Positions 42,327 through 50,095 of a stretch of 64,000 nt of DNA are shown here, piece after piece (the first letter of the stretch is position 1; the number at the start of each line of letters is the position of its first letter). The stretch comes from JAWAFC01 sp038890815 (GTDB lineage Archaea; Micrarchaeota; Micrarchaeia; Burarchaeales; JACRGF01): positions 44,584-108,583 of the forward strand of contig JAWAFC010000006.1 of NCBI GenBank assembly GCA_038890815.1, written 5' to 3'. The notes below the pieces were generated by a model. The model was given only the letters and a program-made list of their open reading frames with translations. It was not told where the DNA came from and made no database searches. The position numbers and the translations under genes are program-made.

Positions 42327-42728
42327 TCACTTGAGCGGAATGAATTTGCTTCCCCGTGTGGCCCCCACACCGGGACCCGAGTGAATCACCCGGCCAGTCG
42401 TGTGGGAGAACTCGCCGAGCCTGCGCCCTATCATCTCCTCTTTTATCTCAACGGGCTTGAACTCCTTGCCGTTGTGCACGGCGAACTTGAGTCCAACCCA
42501 ATCGGGGAGAATGACCGCATCGCGCACATGTGTCCTGATGATCTTCTCCTTCCCCTCAGCTTTGAGCCGCTTTGCGACATTGATTTTCTCAAGCAGTTTT
42601 TTGTAGCGCACATTGGCACGGCGGACAGCCCTTCTGGCCCTCGCCTTGAGGAGAGCGGTGAACTCCGCAATGGGGATGGAACGGAGCTCCTCAATCGTCT
42701 TTCCGCGATAGGTGAATTTCCTAGCCAT
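42327..42728 (-). CDS. rps19: Ribosomal protein uS19
   Basis: A 133-residue S19. RTHVRDAVILPDWVGLKFAV, IGRRLGEFSHTTGRVIHSGP and GATRGSKFIPLK are diagnostic. Confidence 0.96.
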   Translation of the reverse strand: MARKFTYRGKTIEELRSIPIAEFTALLKARARRAVRRANVRYKKLLEKINVAKRLKAEGKEKIIRTHVRDAVILPDWVGLKFAVHNGKEFKPVEIKEEMIGRRLGEFSHTTGRVIHSGPGVGATRGSKFIPLK

Positions 42729-42732
42729 GCCA

Positions 42733-43503
42733 TCACTGGGAGGCTTTTACCTCCTCCCCCCGTTTGAGCGCTTCCTTCTGAGCGTTTCTTCTTCCCGTTG
42801 TGCGCGCCGCGAGGTGACCCACCTTCCTGCCCGGCGGAGTGCCGCGCGCGACCGCGCTGCCCCTGCCTTTGTGGTGCTGTACACCTCCGAATGGGTGGTT
42901 GTATGGGTTCATGGCCACACCGCGCACGTGAGGCCAAGTCTTATTGCGCGCGCGCATGGCATAGTAAGCCCTGCCCGCCTTCATGAGGGGAAGCTCGAGC
43001 CGGCCTCCGCCAGCGATGACCCCTATCTGTGCCCTGCAGCGCGCATCAAAAGCGCGCACGGCCTTGCTTGGCAGGCGGACAAAAACCTCATCGCCCTCGC
43101 GCGAGACAACGAAAGCGGCGCTTCCGGCCGTGCGGACGAGCTTGCCGCCGTCCCCGGGCGTGCACTCGATAGCATAGACGGGCATGCCATCAGGGATGTT
43201 GGCAAGCGGGAGCACATTGCCGGGCCGGATGGCGCTCGCCGCGCCGACACTGATCGTATCGCCCTCCCGTATGCCCTCGGGAGCGATGAGCAGGAGGCGC
43301 TCGTTGTTGTCGAAAAGCACCTCCATGAGCGGCGCGCTCCTAGCCGGGTCATCCACGAAACCGACCACAGTACCTTTGAGTGCGGAGTTCTTCTCTATCT
43401 CATCGTATGGCCTGAAGGCAACGTCGGTCTTGAAGCGGTGGCTGGGCGCCCTGTATGCGGGCGAGCCCTTGCCGCGCCTCTGTTGCCTCAGCATCTTTCC
43501 CAT
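42733..43503 (-). CDS. rpl2: Ribosomal protein uL2
   Basis: A 256-residue L2, a core peptidyl-transferase-centre protein. RRGKGSPAYRAPSHRFKTD, LPLANIPDGMPVYAIE and the conserved C-terminal block RGVAMNPYNHPFGGVQH are present. Confidence 0.96.
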   Translation of the reverse strand: MGKMLRQQRRGKGSPAYRAPSHRFKTDVAFRPYDEIEKNSALKGTVVGFVDDPARSAPLMEVLFDNNERLLLIAPEGIREGDTISVGAASAIRPGNVLPLANIPDGMPVYAIECTPGDGGKLVRTAGSAAFVVSREGDEVFVRLPSKAVRAFDARCRAQIGVIAGGGRLELPLMKAGRAYYAMRARNKTWPHVRGVAMNPYNHPFGGVQHHKGRGSAVARGTPPGRKVGHLAARTTGRRNAQKEALKRGEEVKASQ

Positions 43504-43512
43504 CTTTTCACC

Positions 43513-43761
43513 TCAGGCGATCTTGAGCTTCGCAGCGATGTCGTCGGCCTTGAAACCCTCGGCCACGCGCACGAAAGCCTTTTTCTTTCCCGTGGGGGTG
43601 AGCAGCGTGTTGACGCTGCGCACGCGCACGCCAAACCTCCTCTCGACCTCCTTTTTGATATCCGCCTTTGTGGCGCGCGCATCGACTATGAAGACTATTT
43701 TATTTTCCTTCTCAATGAGCGAGATCGCTTTCTCAGTCGTTATCGGATAGAGCAGAACCAC
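43513..43761 (-). CDS. rpl23: Ribosomal protein uL23
   Basis: An 82-residue L23 with LYPITTEKAISLIEKENKIV and VRSVNTLLTPTGKKKAFVRV. Start is GTG immediately after the L4 stop, preceded by GGGTGG. L23 lines the tunnel exit. Confidence 0.95.
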   Translation of the reverse strand: MVLLYPITTEKAISLIEKENKIVFIVDARATKADIKKEVERRFGVRVRSVNTLLTPTGKKKAFVRVAEGFKADDIAAKLKIA

Positions 43762-44556
43762 TTAACCACCCAGCTCGTTGAGTTTGGCCAGCGCGCTCTC
43801 GGTGTAGAGCGCCAGCCTGCCCGGGAGTCCGCCGGGCGCGAGCAGGCGCGCCGATAGCTCGCCCGCGAGCACGGCGTCGACGCCCGGGATGTTGCGCGCT
43901 GCGCGCAGAATGCCCCTGTCCTCTCCGACGACTATCAGCACGCTTTTCCTCTCCCTGTGCCCGCCCTTTCTGCCCCCTCGGGCATGCCTGCTGCGTGCGG
44001 AGCGGGCGAGGTCTGGGGCAAAGCCGAGCGCGTGCAGCGCGGCTTTGACCTCGCGCGTCTTGGCAAGCTCTTCCAATCTGTTCTCAACGATAACAGGAAG
44101 TTTGAGCCCGTCCACAACATGCCCTCTGGCCCTGACGGCCTCGATGCTCGCGGTCGCGGCGAGCGCGCTCACAATCGCCTTCTGCCTCTCTTTCTTGTTT
44201 ATCAACTCGACAATTTTCTTCTCGGGTTTGGGCGGATGGGCGCGCCTTCCCTTTACAGAGAACGGCACGATGCGCACTCTGCCGAAGCGGCCTTTGGGAA
44301 GCTTTTCCCTCGGAAGGCGCGAGATTCCCCTGTTCTTTATGCTCCTATAATCCTCCTTCCTCCCTTTGTACTCGGCGGTGGTCTGCAGGCCGGCGAGCGG
44401 GAAGGTGCCCTTTGGCTGTAGCGTGCGCGTCTGCTCGGCGAGCACGGCACGCCTGATGAGCTCTGGGCGGATAGTGGCTGAGAAGGCCGGTGGCAGGGAG
44501 ACGCTCTTCATGACTTTGCCATCCAACGATAGCACGTCCGCCTCCATCTCATCCAC
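43762..44556 (-). CDS. rpl4: Ribosomal protein uL4
   Basis: A 264-residue L4. LPPAFSATIRPELIRRAVLA, RVRIVPFSVKGRRAHPPKPE and RHARGGRKGGHRERKSVLIV are typical archaeal L4 features. It overlaps the L3 stop by 8 nt; ATG 44547 is a possible alternative start with better spacing from GGTGG. Confidence 0.95.
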   Translation of the reverse strand: MDEMEADVLSLDGKVMKSVSLPPAFSATIRPELIRRAVLAEQTRTLQPKGTFPLAGLQTTAEYKGRKEDYRSIKNRGISRLPREKLPKGRFGRVRIVPFSVKGRRAHPPKPEKKIVELINKKERQKAIVSALAATASIEAVRARGHVVDGLKLPVIVENRLEELAKTREVKAALHALGFAPDLARSARSRHARGGRKGGHRERKSVLIVVGEDRGILRAARNIPGVDAVLAGELSARLLAPGGLPGRLALYTESALAKLNELGG

Positions 44557-45508
44557 CCTTTGCGATGTATTTTATTTCGGGCTTCTTCGCCTCTCGCAAC
44601 CTGAGAGACTTGCGAAGGAGGATGAGCCTTTTTGGGGGCCCCATCACCGAGCCCTTAAGCAGGATGTAGGGATTTCTCACAACACCGTAGTGAAGGAAGC
44701 CTCCGTTCGGAACGACCTCCTCGCCCTTTTCCCCAATTTTGAGAATGCGATTGTTTAGCTGGGTGCGGCGGTGAAAGCCGGTCTGGCCTGCCTGCGGTAC
44801 GGTGTACATCACTTTTGCCGGATGCCATGGTCCCAGCGTGCCCACATGCCTGCGCCTCCCCGTAGCCTTCCTGCGCTGCAGATGCACGCCGAACCGCTTC
44901 ACAGGACCCTGCCAGCCCTTTCCTTTGGTTACCGCAATGGCATCCACGAACTCGCCCTCCTTAAAAACGTCCCGCGCATGCAGCTCTCTGCCCAGCAAGC
45001 TCTTGGCGTATGCGAGCTTTCCCTCAACGCTTCCGCCGAGGCCCACTTCTATGAAAAAGGGCTTCTTCTGTCCCACGCCAGTTTTGCCGGGCTGAACGGC
45101 AGCCAGCAGGGAAACGTCAACCAGCTCGCCTGCGGCCTTTTCGATCTTCTCCATGCCACGGTTGGGCTTGAGGCACAGCGGCTTGAGGAGCTTTTCATCG
45201 GACACAAGCCCATCGGAGAGAGCGCGTTTTGTGCCATCGGCCGCTTTCACATATGCCCGGATGCCATAGACAAGGAGAGGGGGCGTTTCCACCACCGTGG
45301 CGGGCACGGCGATCTCAAAGCCCTTTGAGGGGGAAGCGCTGTCATCGATCATCATCACGTGGGTCATGCCGGCCTTGAAGCCGGCGAATGCGAGCGGGAT
45401 GGCCTCGCTCACATTCGGCCATGTCCTAATCCTCGGACTAAGCTCCGCTGCCCTTTTCCTTGGCCGAAAGGCCAGCGAGCCATGACGGTGTGAGTGAATC
45501 TTCCCCAT
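44549..45508 (-). CDS. rpl3: Ribosomal protein uL3
   Basis: A 319-residue L3, first gene of the ribosomal superoperon. HRHGSLAFRPRKRA at the start, VTKGKGWQGPVKRFGVHLQ and RRRHVGTLGPWHPAKVMYTV are diagnostic. ATG 45508 follows GGTAGAGTG. A structured leader and two A/T boxes lie upstream. Confidence 0.96.
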   Translation of the reverse strand: MGKIHSHRHGSLAFRPRKRAAELSPRIRTWPNVSEAIPLAFAGFKAGMTHVMMIDDSASPSKGFEIAVPATVVETPPLLVYGIRAYVKAADGTKRALSDGLVSDEKLLKPLCLKPNRGMEKIEKAAGELVDVSLLAAVQPGKTGVGQKKPFFIEVGLGGSVEGKLAYAKSLLGRELHARDVFKEGEFVDAIAVTKGKGWQGPVKRFGVHLQRRKATGRRRHVGTLGPWHPAKVMYTVPQAGQTGFHRRTQLNNRILKIGEKGEEVVPNGGFLHYGVVRNPYILLKGSVMGPPKRLILLRKSLRLREAKKPEIKYIAKGG

Positions 45509-45597
45509 CACTCTACCTCAAGGCGGTGGAGTAGGCTGACCCCGAAAGCCTGCTACCGCTTTCTGCTTCCGTTGAGTGTACGCAAACGGCCGCGCTT
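45509..45597 (-). promoter_or_regulatory. Leader of the ribosomal superoperon with three small hairpins
   Basis: Transcription from the proximal TTTAAA box would start near 45595, leaving a leader of about 88 nt before L3. It can form GCTTC-CTCGC-GAAGC, CCGTT...AACGG and AGGCT...AGCCT hairpins. Such leaders often serve ribosomal-protein feedback; that use is inference. Confidence 0.35.
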
Positions 45598-45619
45598 CGC
45601 GAGGAAGCCGAATCCAGTT

Positions 45620-45625
45620 TTTAAA
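45620..45625 (-). promoter_or_regulatory. Proximal TATA box for the ribosomal superoperon
   Basis: TTTAAA within GCTTTAAAAAC on the minus strand, about 115 nt before the L3 start. Confidence 0.5.
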
Positions 45626-45679
45626 GCAAAAAATGCTTTGCGCATTCAACGAAAGCGAATGAAATTTGGCGAAAAAGAC

Positions 45680-45685
45680 TTTAAA
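45680..45685 (-). promoter_or_regulatory. Distal TATA box upstream of the ribosomal superoperon
   Basis: TTTAAA within ACTTATTTAAAGTC on the minus strand, just after the scpB stop. It could give a longer leader to the superoperon or be unused. Confidence 0.35.
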
Positions 45686-45701
45686 TAAGTTTCTGGAAGC
45701 C

Positions 45702-46235
45702 TCATTCCGAGAAATAGTCCTTGAACTTCTGGGTTGTCCTGAGCACGCGCGTGCGTCCCCGCTTCTCCGCGGTGATGAAGCCGCTCTCAACGAGCTCGCG
45801 CACATAATCATAGACGGTGCTGCCGAGCACCTTTACGGCCTTTGCCTGGGTGACCCCCTCGTTCTGCGAGACAAAGGCGAGCAGGCGCAGTCCGCCCTTT
45901 GAGACCTCGGCCTCTCTCGCGAACTCGGCGACTTTTTGGGCATAGGCTGCGCGCAGGCGCATGAGCCACGCGCTGTTCTCGAAGACGATCTGGATGGGCG
46001 AGCCGCGCTGTTCATACTCGGCCTGCAACTGCCTGAGGAGCTCCTCGAGCTTGCCTGGCGCGGCTATGCCGGTAATGCGCGCGAAGTCCTCCAACCGCAG
46101 TGGCCTCGAAGACTGGAAGAGCGCTGCCTCAATGATGCGGAGGGGGGGAAGCTCGGTCTTTCTCTCCAGCTCCTCCGGCACATCGAGGAACAACAGCTCG
46201 CCCTCAGTTTCAGCCCGCGATGCTTCCTCCTGCAT
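45702..46235 (-). CDS. scpB: Chromosome segregation/condensation protein ScpB
   Basis: A 177-residue winged-helix protein. EAALFQSSRPLRLEDFARITG is the first winged helix; GGLRLLAFVSQNEGVTQAKA and YDYVRELVESGFITAEKRGR the second, as in ScpB kleisin-binding proteins. It overlaps scpA by 26 nt (ATG 46235; GTG 46244 is possible), so translation is coupled. SMC is not in the window. Confidence 0.88.
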   Translation of the reverse strand: MQEEASRAETEGELLFLDVPEELERKTELPPLRIIEAALFQSSRPLRLEDFARITGIAAPGKLEELLRQLQAEYEQRGSPIQIVFENSAWLMRLRAAYAQKVAEFAREAEVSKGGLRLLAFVSQNEGVTQAKAVKVLGSTVYDYVRELVESGFITAEKRGRTRVLRTTQKFKDYFSE

Positions 46236-46929
46236 GCTCCTCACTCAGCACATGAATGAATATCTCGGAGAAAAGCGGCTCCTGTACGAGCGATATCTTC
46301 CCCTCCTGGCAAAGATGGAGAAGGGGGATGAGCGTGTTTATTATCTCGAGAGGCGTGCGCTCGCGCAGCAGGGCCGAGAAGGCGACGATGTTCTCTGCGT
46401 CCTTCAGATGCTCCAACCTCTCCATTATCTCCGACATACGCTGCTCGAGGTTTTCCTTTGGCAACTCCACCACGAGCGGCTCAGCTGGCGAGATGAGCGG
46501 TGCTTGCTCTTTTCTCCTCTGCCGCTCGAGCACGCTCTCGAGCGCGGCGATGAGCTCTGGTAGCGTCACGCGCCTCTTTGGGGGAATGCGCGCGCGCAGG
46601 GAGAGCATGGGGACCTCAAAGGAGGACTCGCCCTCTAGGAAAGTTTCGGGCTCGGCAAACTGCTCCTCCTCCTTGAGGCGCAGCGCCTCGCCTTTGAAGC
46701 GCAGCAGGATGGCCGCAGCGAGGATGATGTTGGCCGGAATGCGGAGGTCGAGCAGCTGCATGCCTCTCAGCCTCTGCAGGTACTTGTCCGAGATGACCAC
46801 GAGGTCAATGTTCCATGGATCGAGCTGCTCTTTGGCCACGAGGTCAAGGAGCACCTCGCGCCATGTGGGCTGTGCTACTAGGCGCTCCAAGTCAAAATTC
46901 TCCGTGGTCGCTGTCGGCTCTTCGGGCAT
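46210..46929 (-). CDS. scpA: Segregation and condensation protein ScpA (kleisin)
   Basis: A 239-residue kleisin. LVAKEQLDPWNIDLVVISDKYLQ is the conserved N-terminal ScpA motif; PANIILAAAILLRFKGEALR follows, with a C-terminal helical segment (VAFSALLRERTPLEIINTLIPLLHLCQ). It bridges SMC heads. The ATG lies about 28 nt from a TTTATATTC box on the minus strand. Confidence 0.92.
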   Translation of the reverse strand: MPEEPTATTENFDLERLVAQPTWREVLLDLVAKEQLDPWNIDLVVISDKYLQRLRGMQLLDLRIPANIILAAAILLRFKGEALRLKEEEQFAEPETFLEGESSFEVPMLSLRARIPPKRRVTLPELIAALESVLERQRRKEQAPLISPAEPLVVELPKENLEQRMSEIMERLEHLKDAENIVAFSALLRERTPLEIINTLIPLLHLCQEGKISLVQEPLFSEIFIHVLSEEHAGGSIAG

Positions 46930-46999
46930 GCGGGAAAATCATCCCCCGAGGAATATAAATCTTTATATAGAAGGGGGAGGAATTGCATCGGCGAGCGAA

Positions 47000-47440
47000 A
47001 TGAAAATGGAGGCGGCTACGGAAAGGAAGGCGAGAGAGAGAGTGGAAGAGGCGGGGAAGCTCGTTGGGCTTTTCTCGCTCACCGGGAGAATAAGCGCTTT
47101 CCTCGAGAAAAAAGCGGGACCAGTGCTGAGCTTTATCACAGACACCCACCTCAAAAACTGGGCGTTGGCGGAGATAGAGAGGATCTACAGGGAGAAAGCA
47201 GACGAGCTTGAGGCGGACCTGCAGAGACAGGATGAGCTGGGACGGAGCAGGCTGGCGAAGGCCATTGAGAGGATATGGAATCTGCTGAGGGAGGAACGCG
47301 ATGCCGCGGTGGCCAGCGTGGATAGGATCTATGGGGGAAAAGAGAGCTTGAAGAGGAAGGAGGTCGCTTACAAGGCGCTCGTTGATGAGTTTGCCAGGAA
47401 AGTTAAAGAGCTCGGAAAGGAGGAAAGCGAGCTGGCTTAG
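47000..47440 (+). CDS. Small coiled-coil protein, unknown function
   Basis: A 146-residue highly charged helical protein with no signal or membrane segment. It has heptad-like stretches (EIERIYREKADELEADLQRQ, EERDAAVASVDRIYG). No family recognised. It is divergent from scpA and has its own A/T box (TTTATATA at about 46963-46970). The frame is open upstream across scpA, but the ATG at 47000 fits the promoter. Its end overlaps the convergent trm5 gene by 4 nt. Confidence 0.6.
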   Translation: MKMEAATERKARERVEEAGKLVGLFSLTGRISAFLEKKAGPVLSFITDTHLKNWALAEIERIYREKADELEADLQRQDELGRSRLAKAIERIWNLLREERDAAVASVDRIYGGKESLKRKEVAYKALVDEFARKVKELGKEESELA

Positions 47441-48435
47441 GCGACTTTGAAATCGATGCAAATTTGCACGACGCGGGGGGCATAGGGAAGAAGCGTTTTC
47501 TCATTGAGGATGACAATGCGCTTTCGGGCCGAAGAGGCCGCGCTCTCGATGACCTTCTCGGCCTGCACAAATGGCTCTTTTTCGGGCGCGAAAGAATAGA
47601 AGTGGATGGTCCCGCCGGGCCTGACCGCAAGAAAGGCCTCGCCGAGAAAGGCCTCGGCTCCCTTGGGAAGAGGGAGCAGCACGCGGTCGGCCCACCCCAC
47701 GAAGCGGGCTGGCACGATGTCCCTGACATCGCCGCACACCGCCTCGACATTCCAGCACCGGTTTAGGCGGATATTCTGCGTGAAGTAATCGCAGGCCACC
47801 GGATTGAGCTCTATCCCAACCACGCTCGCGCTCGGCGTGCGCTTTGCGATGGCAATGGCGAATGGGCCTACGCCTGCGAAGAGCACGAGCACGCGCTCGC
47901 CCGGCAGCACCTGGCTCGCCACACGCTGGCGCTCGCCGGCAAGGCGGGGGGAGAAGAATGTCCTGGCCACGTCGAGCTTGAAGCGCATGCCGTACTCCCT
48001 GTGGATTGTCTCGGTGGAGCCCTCGCCTGCAAGCACCTCCAGCTCCCTCAACCTGAAGGATCCTTTCCTGGCGCTCGCTTTCCTGACAACGAGACGGAGG
48101 TGTGGGTTGCAGGAGAGAAGCGCCTCTGCGATGGTGGTGGCGTGCGAGGCGAGCGAAGGGGGGATTTCGAGAACGGCTATGTCCCCTATTATATCATAGG
48201 AGTGTGGGGCTCTGCGAGCGAGCGAAGGCGGCAGTAGCTCGCTGAGTGAGCGCTGGTGTGGCTTCCGCTCGCGCAGGGGCAAGTCGGCGGTCTCAAAACC
48301 CTCGGGCGCGCGCACCACGGGGAAGAAGACGAAAGTGCCATCGCGCGATGGAACAAACCTGTTATCGAGGAAAGCCTCGAGTTTCCTTCTCGCACGTTCG
48401 GCCTCCTCCCTCTTCACCTTTACGCACAGCACCAT
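47437..48435 (-). CDS. trm5: tRNA (guanine37-N1)-methyltransferase Trm5 family
   Basis: A 332-residue class-I methyltransferase. An N-terminal region leads to HSYDIIGDIAVLEIP, the tRNA elbow-binding D1-type motif; the Rossmann core has VLVLFAGVGPFAIAIA, VVGIELNPVACDYFTQNI and the catalytic-loop equivalent RVLLPLPKGAEAFL. Archaeal Trm5 makes m1G37, next to the anticodon; related Taw2 enzymes act in wyosine synthesis. G37 is present in tRNA-Leu, -Pro, -Ser and -Ala here, with introns at 37/38 in two of them. Confidence 0.87.
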   Translation of the reverse strand: MVLCVKVKREEAERARRKLEAFLDNRFVPSRDGTFVFFPVVRAPEGFETADLPLRERKPHQRSLSELLPPSLARRAPHSYDIIGDIAVLEIPPSLASHATTIAEALLSCNPHLRLVVRKASARKGSFRLRELEVLAGEGSTETIHREYGMRFKLDVARTFFSPRLAGERQRVASQVLPGERVLVLFAGVGPFAIAIAKRTPSASVVGIELNPVACDYFTQNIRLNRCWNVEAVCGDVRDIVPARFVGWADRVLLPLPKGAEAFLGEAFLAVRPGGTIHFYSFAPEKEPFVQAEKVIESAASSARKRIVILNEKTLLPYAPRVVQICIDFKVA

Positions 48436-48825
48436 TCACTTCACCAAATCCTCGGGCTTCCGGTCCAACAGGAGCATGCGCGCGCGGGAGATGGAGAACG
48501 AGCTGCCCGTTTCCTCGAATTCGGTCAGGCGGGCGAGGCGGAAGCCGATCCTGGGGAGACGCCATGCCACGTACACATCGATGCCCGTATTGTCCTCCCA
48601 TCTCTTGAGCGCAACGAACTGCTCGCGCTGGATGCAGAGGCGGTCAGCGCTTACGGCCTTGCATTCAAAGGCGAGGTGCTCGCCGCGTTTGAAAGCAAGC
48701 AGGTCGGGCGAGAGCGAGAACACGCCCGAGCCCGCCGCCCTGATGACACAATAGCCCTGGCTGTCGAAGAAAGCCGCAAGCTCGCGCTCGGCGCGCGCGC
48801 CCTTCCTGTAACTGCCGAAAGCCAC
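48436..48825 (-). CDS. hjc: Holliday junction resolvase Hjc
   Basis: A 129-residue nuclease. KGARAERELAAFFDSQGYCV, RAAGSGVFSLSPDLLAF and HLAFECKAV carry the Glu, Asp and Glu-x-Lys metal-site residues of archaeal Hjc. It cuts four-way recombination junctions. Start is GTG, about 25 nt from a shared TTTAAA box, so the transcript should be leaderless. Confidence 0.9.
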   Translation of the reverse strand: MAFGSYRKGARAERELAAFFDSQGYCVIRAAGSGVFSLSPDLLAFKRGEHLAFECKAVSADRLCIQREQFVALKRWEDNTGIDVYVAWRLPRIGFRLARLTEFEETGSSFSISRARMLLLDRKPEDLVK

Positions 48826-48846
48826 AGAGAAGTGACAGCGAGCAAT

Positions 48847-48852
48847 TTTAAA
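48847..48852. promoter_or_regulatory. Palindromic TTTAAA box shared by hjc and the CBS gene
   Basis: The centre is 24.5 nt from the hjc GTG (48825) and 27.5 nt from the CBS ATG (48877). The 51-bp gap has no other A/T-rich element. Confidence 0.55.
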
Positions 48853-48876
48853 CTCTTGCGCATAATCTTTGAACCG

Positions 48877-49425
48877 ATGAAGCTCGAGACAGATATTCGA
48901 GTGGGAGACGTGATGACCAAGGGTGTGATAACCCTCAAGGCCAGCGACTCCGCCGCACAGGCAGCCAGGCTCATGAAAAAGAACAACGTAGGCTCGGTCG
49001 TAGTGCTGGAGGAGGGCAAGGCGGTCGGCATCGTCACTGAGCGCGATATCGCCTTCAAAGTTGTGGCTGAAGGGCGGGACGCGAGGAGCGTCAAGCTCAA
49101 GAGCATCATGGGTGCCCCGCTGAAGGTGGTGAAGGCCAGCGAGCCGCTCAACGAGGCCGCGCTACTGCTCAAGGCCCACAGGATAAAAAGGCTACCAGTG
49201 GTGAACGACGAGGGGAAGCTCGTTGGGATAATCACCGAGGATGACTTCCTCCGCATCTACCCGGGCTATCTGGACATCATCCGAGAGGTGGCCAGCATCA
49301 GGGAGTTCGAAAAAACAACGTTCTACACCGGCGCGTGCGACAACTGCGGGCTATACAGCGAGACGCTGCGGGCCGAGAGGGGCCGGCTGCTGTGCGAGGA
49401 ATGCCGGGAAGCCGAGGAGGTGTAG
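48877..49425 (+). CDS. CBS-domain pair protein with zinc ribbon
   Basis: A 182-residue protein. Two CBS motifs (VGDVMTKGVITLKASDSAAQ; KSIMGAPLKVVKASEPLNEA) form a nucleotide-sensing Bateman module. The C-terminus is a zinc ribbon (CDNCGLYSETLRAERGRLLC then EEC). Such archaeal proteins are thought to sense adenylates; target unknown. The ATG is 27 nt from the shared A/T box. An A/T box for the downstream RNA begins right after its stop. Confidence 0.85.
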   Translation: MKLETDIRVGDVMTKGVITLKASDSAAQAARLMKKNNVGSVVVLEEGKAVGIVTERDIAFKVVAEGRDARSVKLKSIMGAPLKVVKASEPLNEAALLLKAHRIKRLPVVNDEGKLVGIITEDDFLRIYPGYLDIIREVASIREFEKTTFYTGACDNCGLYSETLRAERGRLLCEECREAEEV

Positions 49426-49434
49426 CTTTAAAAA
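49426..49434 (+). promoter_or_regulatory. TATA box for the structured RNA at 49458
   Basis: CTTTAAAAA has its centre about 27 nt before the first base of the hairpin that starts at 49458, the expected archaeal promoter spacing for a transcript starting exactly there. Confidence 0.5.
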
Positions 49435-49457
49435 GGAGAAAGTGCATAATATATCAC

Positions 49458-49655
49458 GCTGTGCAAGGATGGCTGTGGGAGCATCAGCCGATCGATGAAC
49501 AACAGTCAACATTGCACAGCACACTTCTCCCGCTCATTCTGTCATCAGCCGAGGGAAAGGAGGAAAAATGGAACTGGGATCACCGGCCCCGAATTCCAGA
49601 GAATTCAGGGTCTGATGGACCGCGGGCACCGCGGTTATGAGTGAGCGCGGAGAAG
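49458..49655 (+). ncRNA. Structured RNA candidate: H/ACA-like hairpin plus a second closed domain
   Basis: Domain 1 (49458-49523): a 9-bp lower stem GCTGTGCAA/TTGCACAGC, a small pocket (GGAT facing AACA), an upper stem GGCTGT/ACAGTC, an apical CATC/GATG hairpin and the trinucleotide ACA directly after the lower stem, matching archaeal H/ACA guide geometry. Domain 2 (49524-49655): CTTCTCC-CGCTCA pairs with TGAGCG-c-GGAGAAG over 13 bp, enclosing hairpins GAATTC-CAGA-GAATTC and CCGCGG-GCA-CCGCGG. No long reading frame with coding character fits. It could be one RNA, an H/ACA sRNA plus a separate element, or a long leader of the Toprim/dnaG mRNA. I do not recognise RNase P or SRP RNA signatures in it. 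Confidence 0.55.
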
Positions 49656-49678
49656 AGCACTAAGCTGTCGTGGTGCCA

Positions 49679-50095
49679 ATGAGCCAGATCAACGACCGGA
49701 AGCTGCGTGCCAAGGCAAAACGCCTTGAGCGCGCGCTTGCCGAAATGAGAGGCTGTGTGGTCATTGTGGAAGGAGCGCGGGACAAGGCCGCGCTCGAGCA
49801 GATGGTAGCCGCGAGGTTCGTGCTCTGCAACCGGAGCGCGGATGAGATAGCGGCCCGCCTGGAGGGTGAGGAGAAAGCGGTCATTCTCACCGATTTTGAC
49901 AGGAGAGGTGAGGAAAAGGCGAGAGCGCTCGAGGCCGCGCTCGAGGCTCACGGCGTGCGGGCGGACCTTGAGGTGAGGAGGGCGCTGAGGTATGCGCTCG
50001 GGATAACCTTTGTGGAGGACGCCGCAAGGCGCCTCGCTGAGCTGATGAGGGAATGCGCGGAGAAAAAAATCGAACTAAATATTCGGGTGATGTAA
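49679..50095 (+). CDS. Small Toprim-domain protein
   Basis: A 138-residue protein with a Toprim core: the Glu in CVVIVEGARDKAALEQM and the Asp-x-Asp in AVILTDFDRRGEEK. The C-terminus (RRALRYALGITFVEDAARRL) is helical. Related stand-alone Toprim proteins occur as primase-like or RNase M5-like factors; the exact role is unknown. GTG 49670 is an alternative start. The stop overlaps dnaG by TAATG, so the two are coupled and a nucleic-acid role is likely. Confidence 0.78.
   Translation: MSQINDRKLRAKAKRLERALAEMRGCVVIVEGARDKAALEQMVAARFVLCNRSADEIAARLEGEEKAVILTDFDRRGEEKARALEAALEAHGVRADLEVRRALRYALGITFVEDAARRLAELMRECAEKKIELNIRVM

Noticed and set aside
45494..45688. Small plus-strand frame between L3 and scpB
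   Set aside because: Lies over the superoperon promoter and leader, has no motif and no ribosome-binding or A/T box in its favour.
46256..46999. Long N-terminal extension of the coiled-coil gene across scpA/scpB
   Set aside because: The sequence is antisense to scpA, Ser/Arg-rich and shadow-like; the A/T box and ATG at 47000 define a better start.
49458..49655. RNase P RNA or SRP RNA
   Set aside because: The structure is clear but the conserved sequence blocks of those RNAs that I know (for example the GAGGAAAGTCC-type core or the SRP helix 8 loop) are not found.
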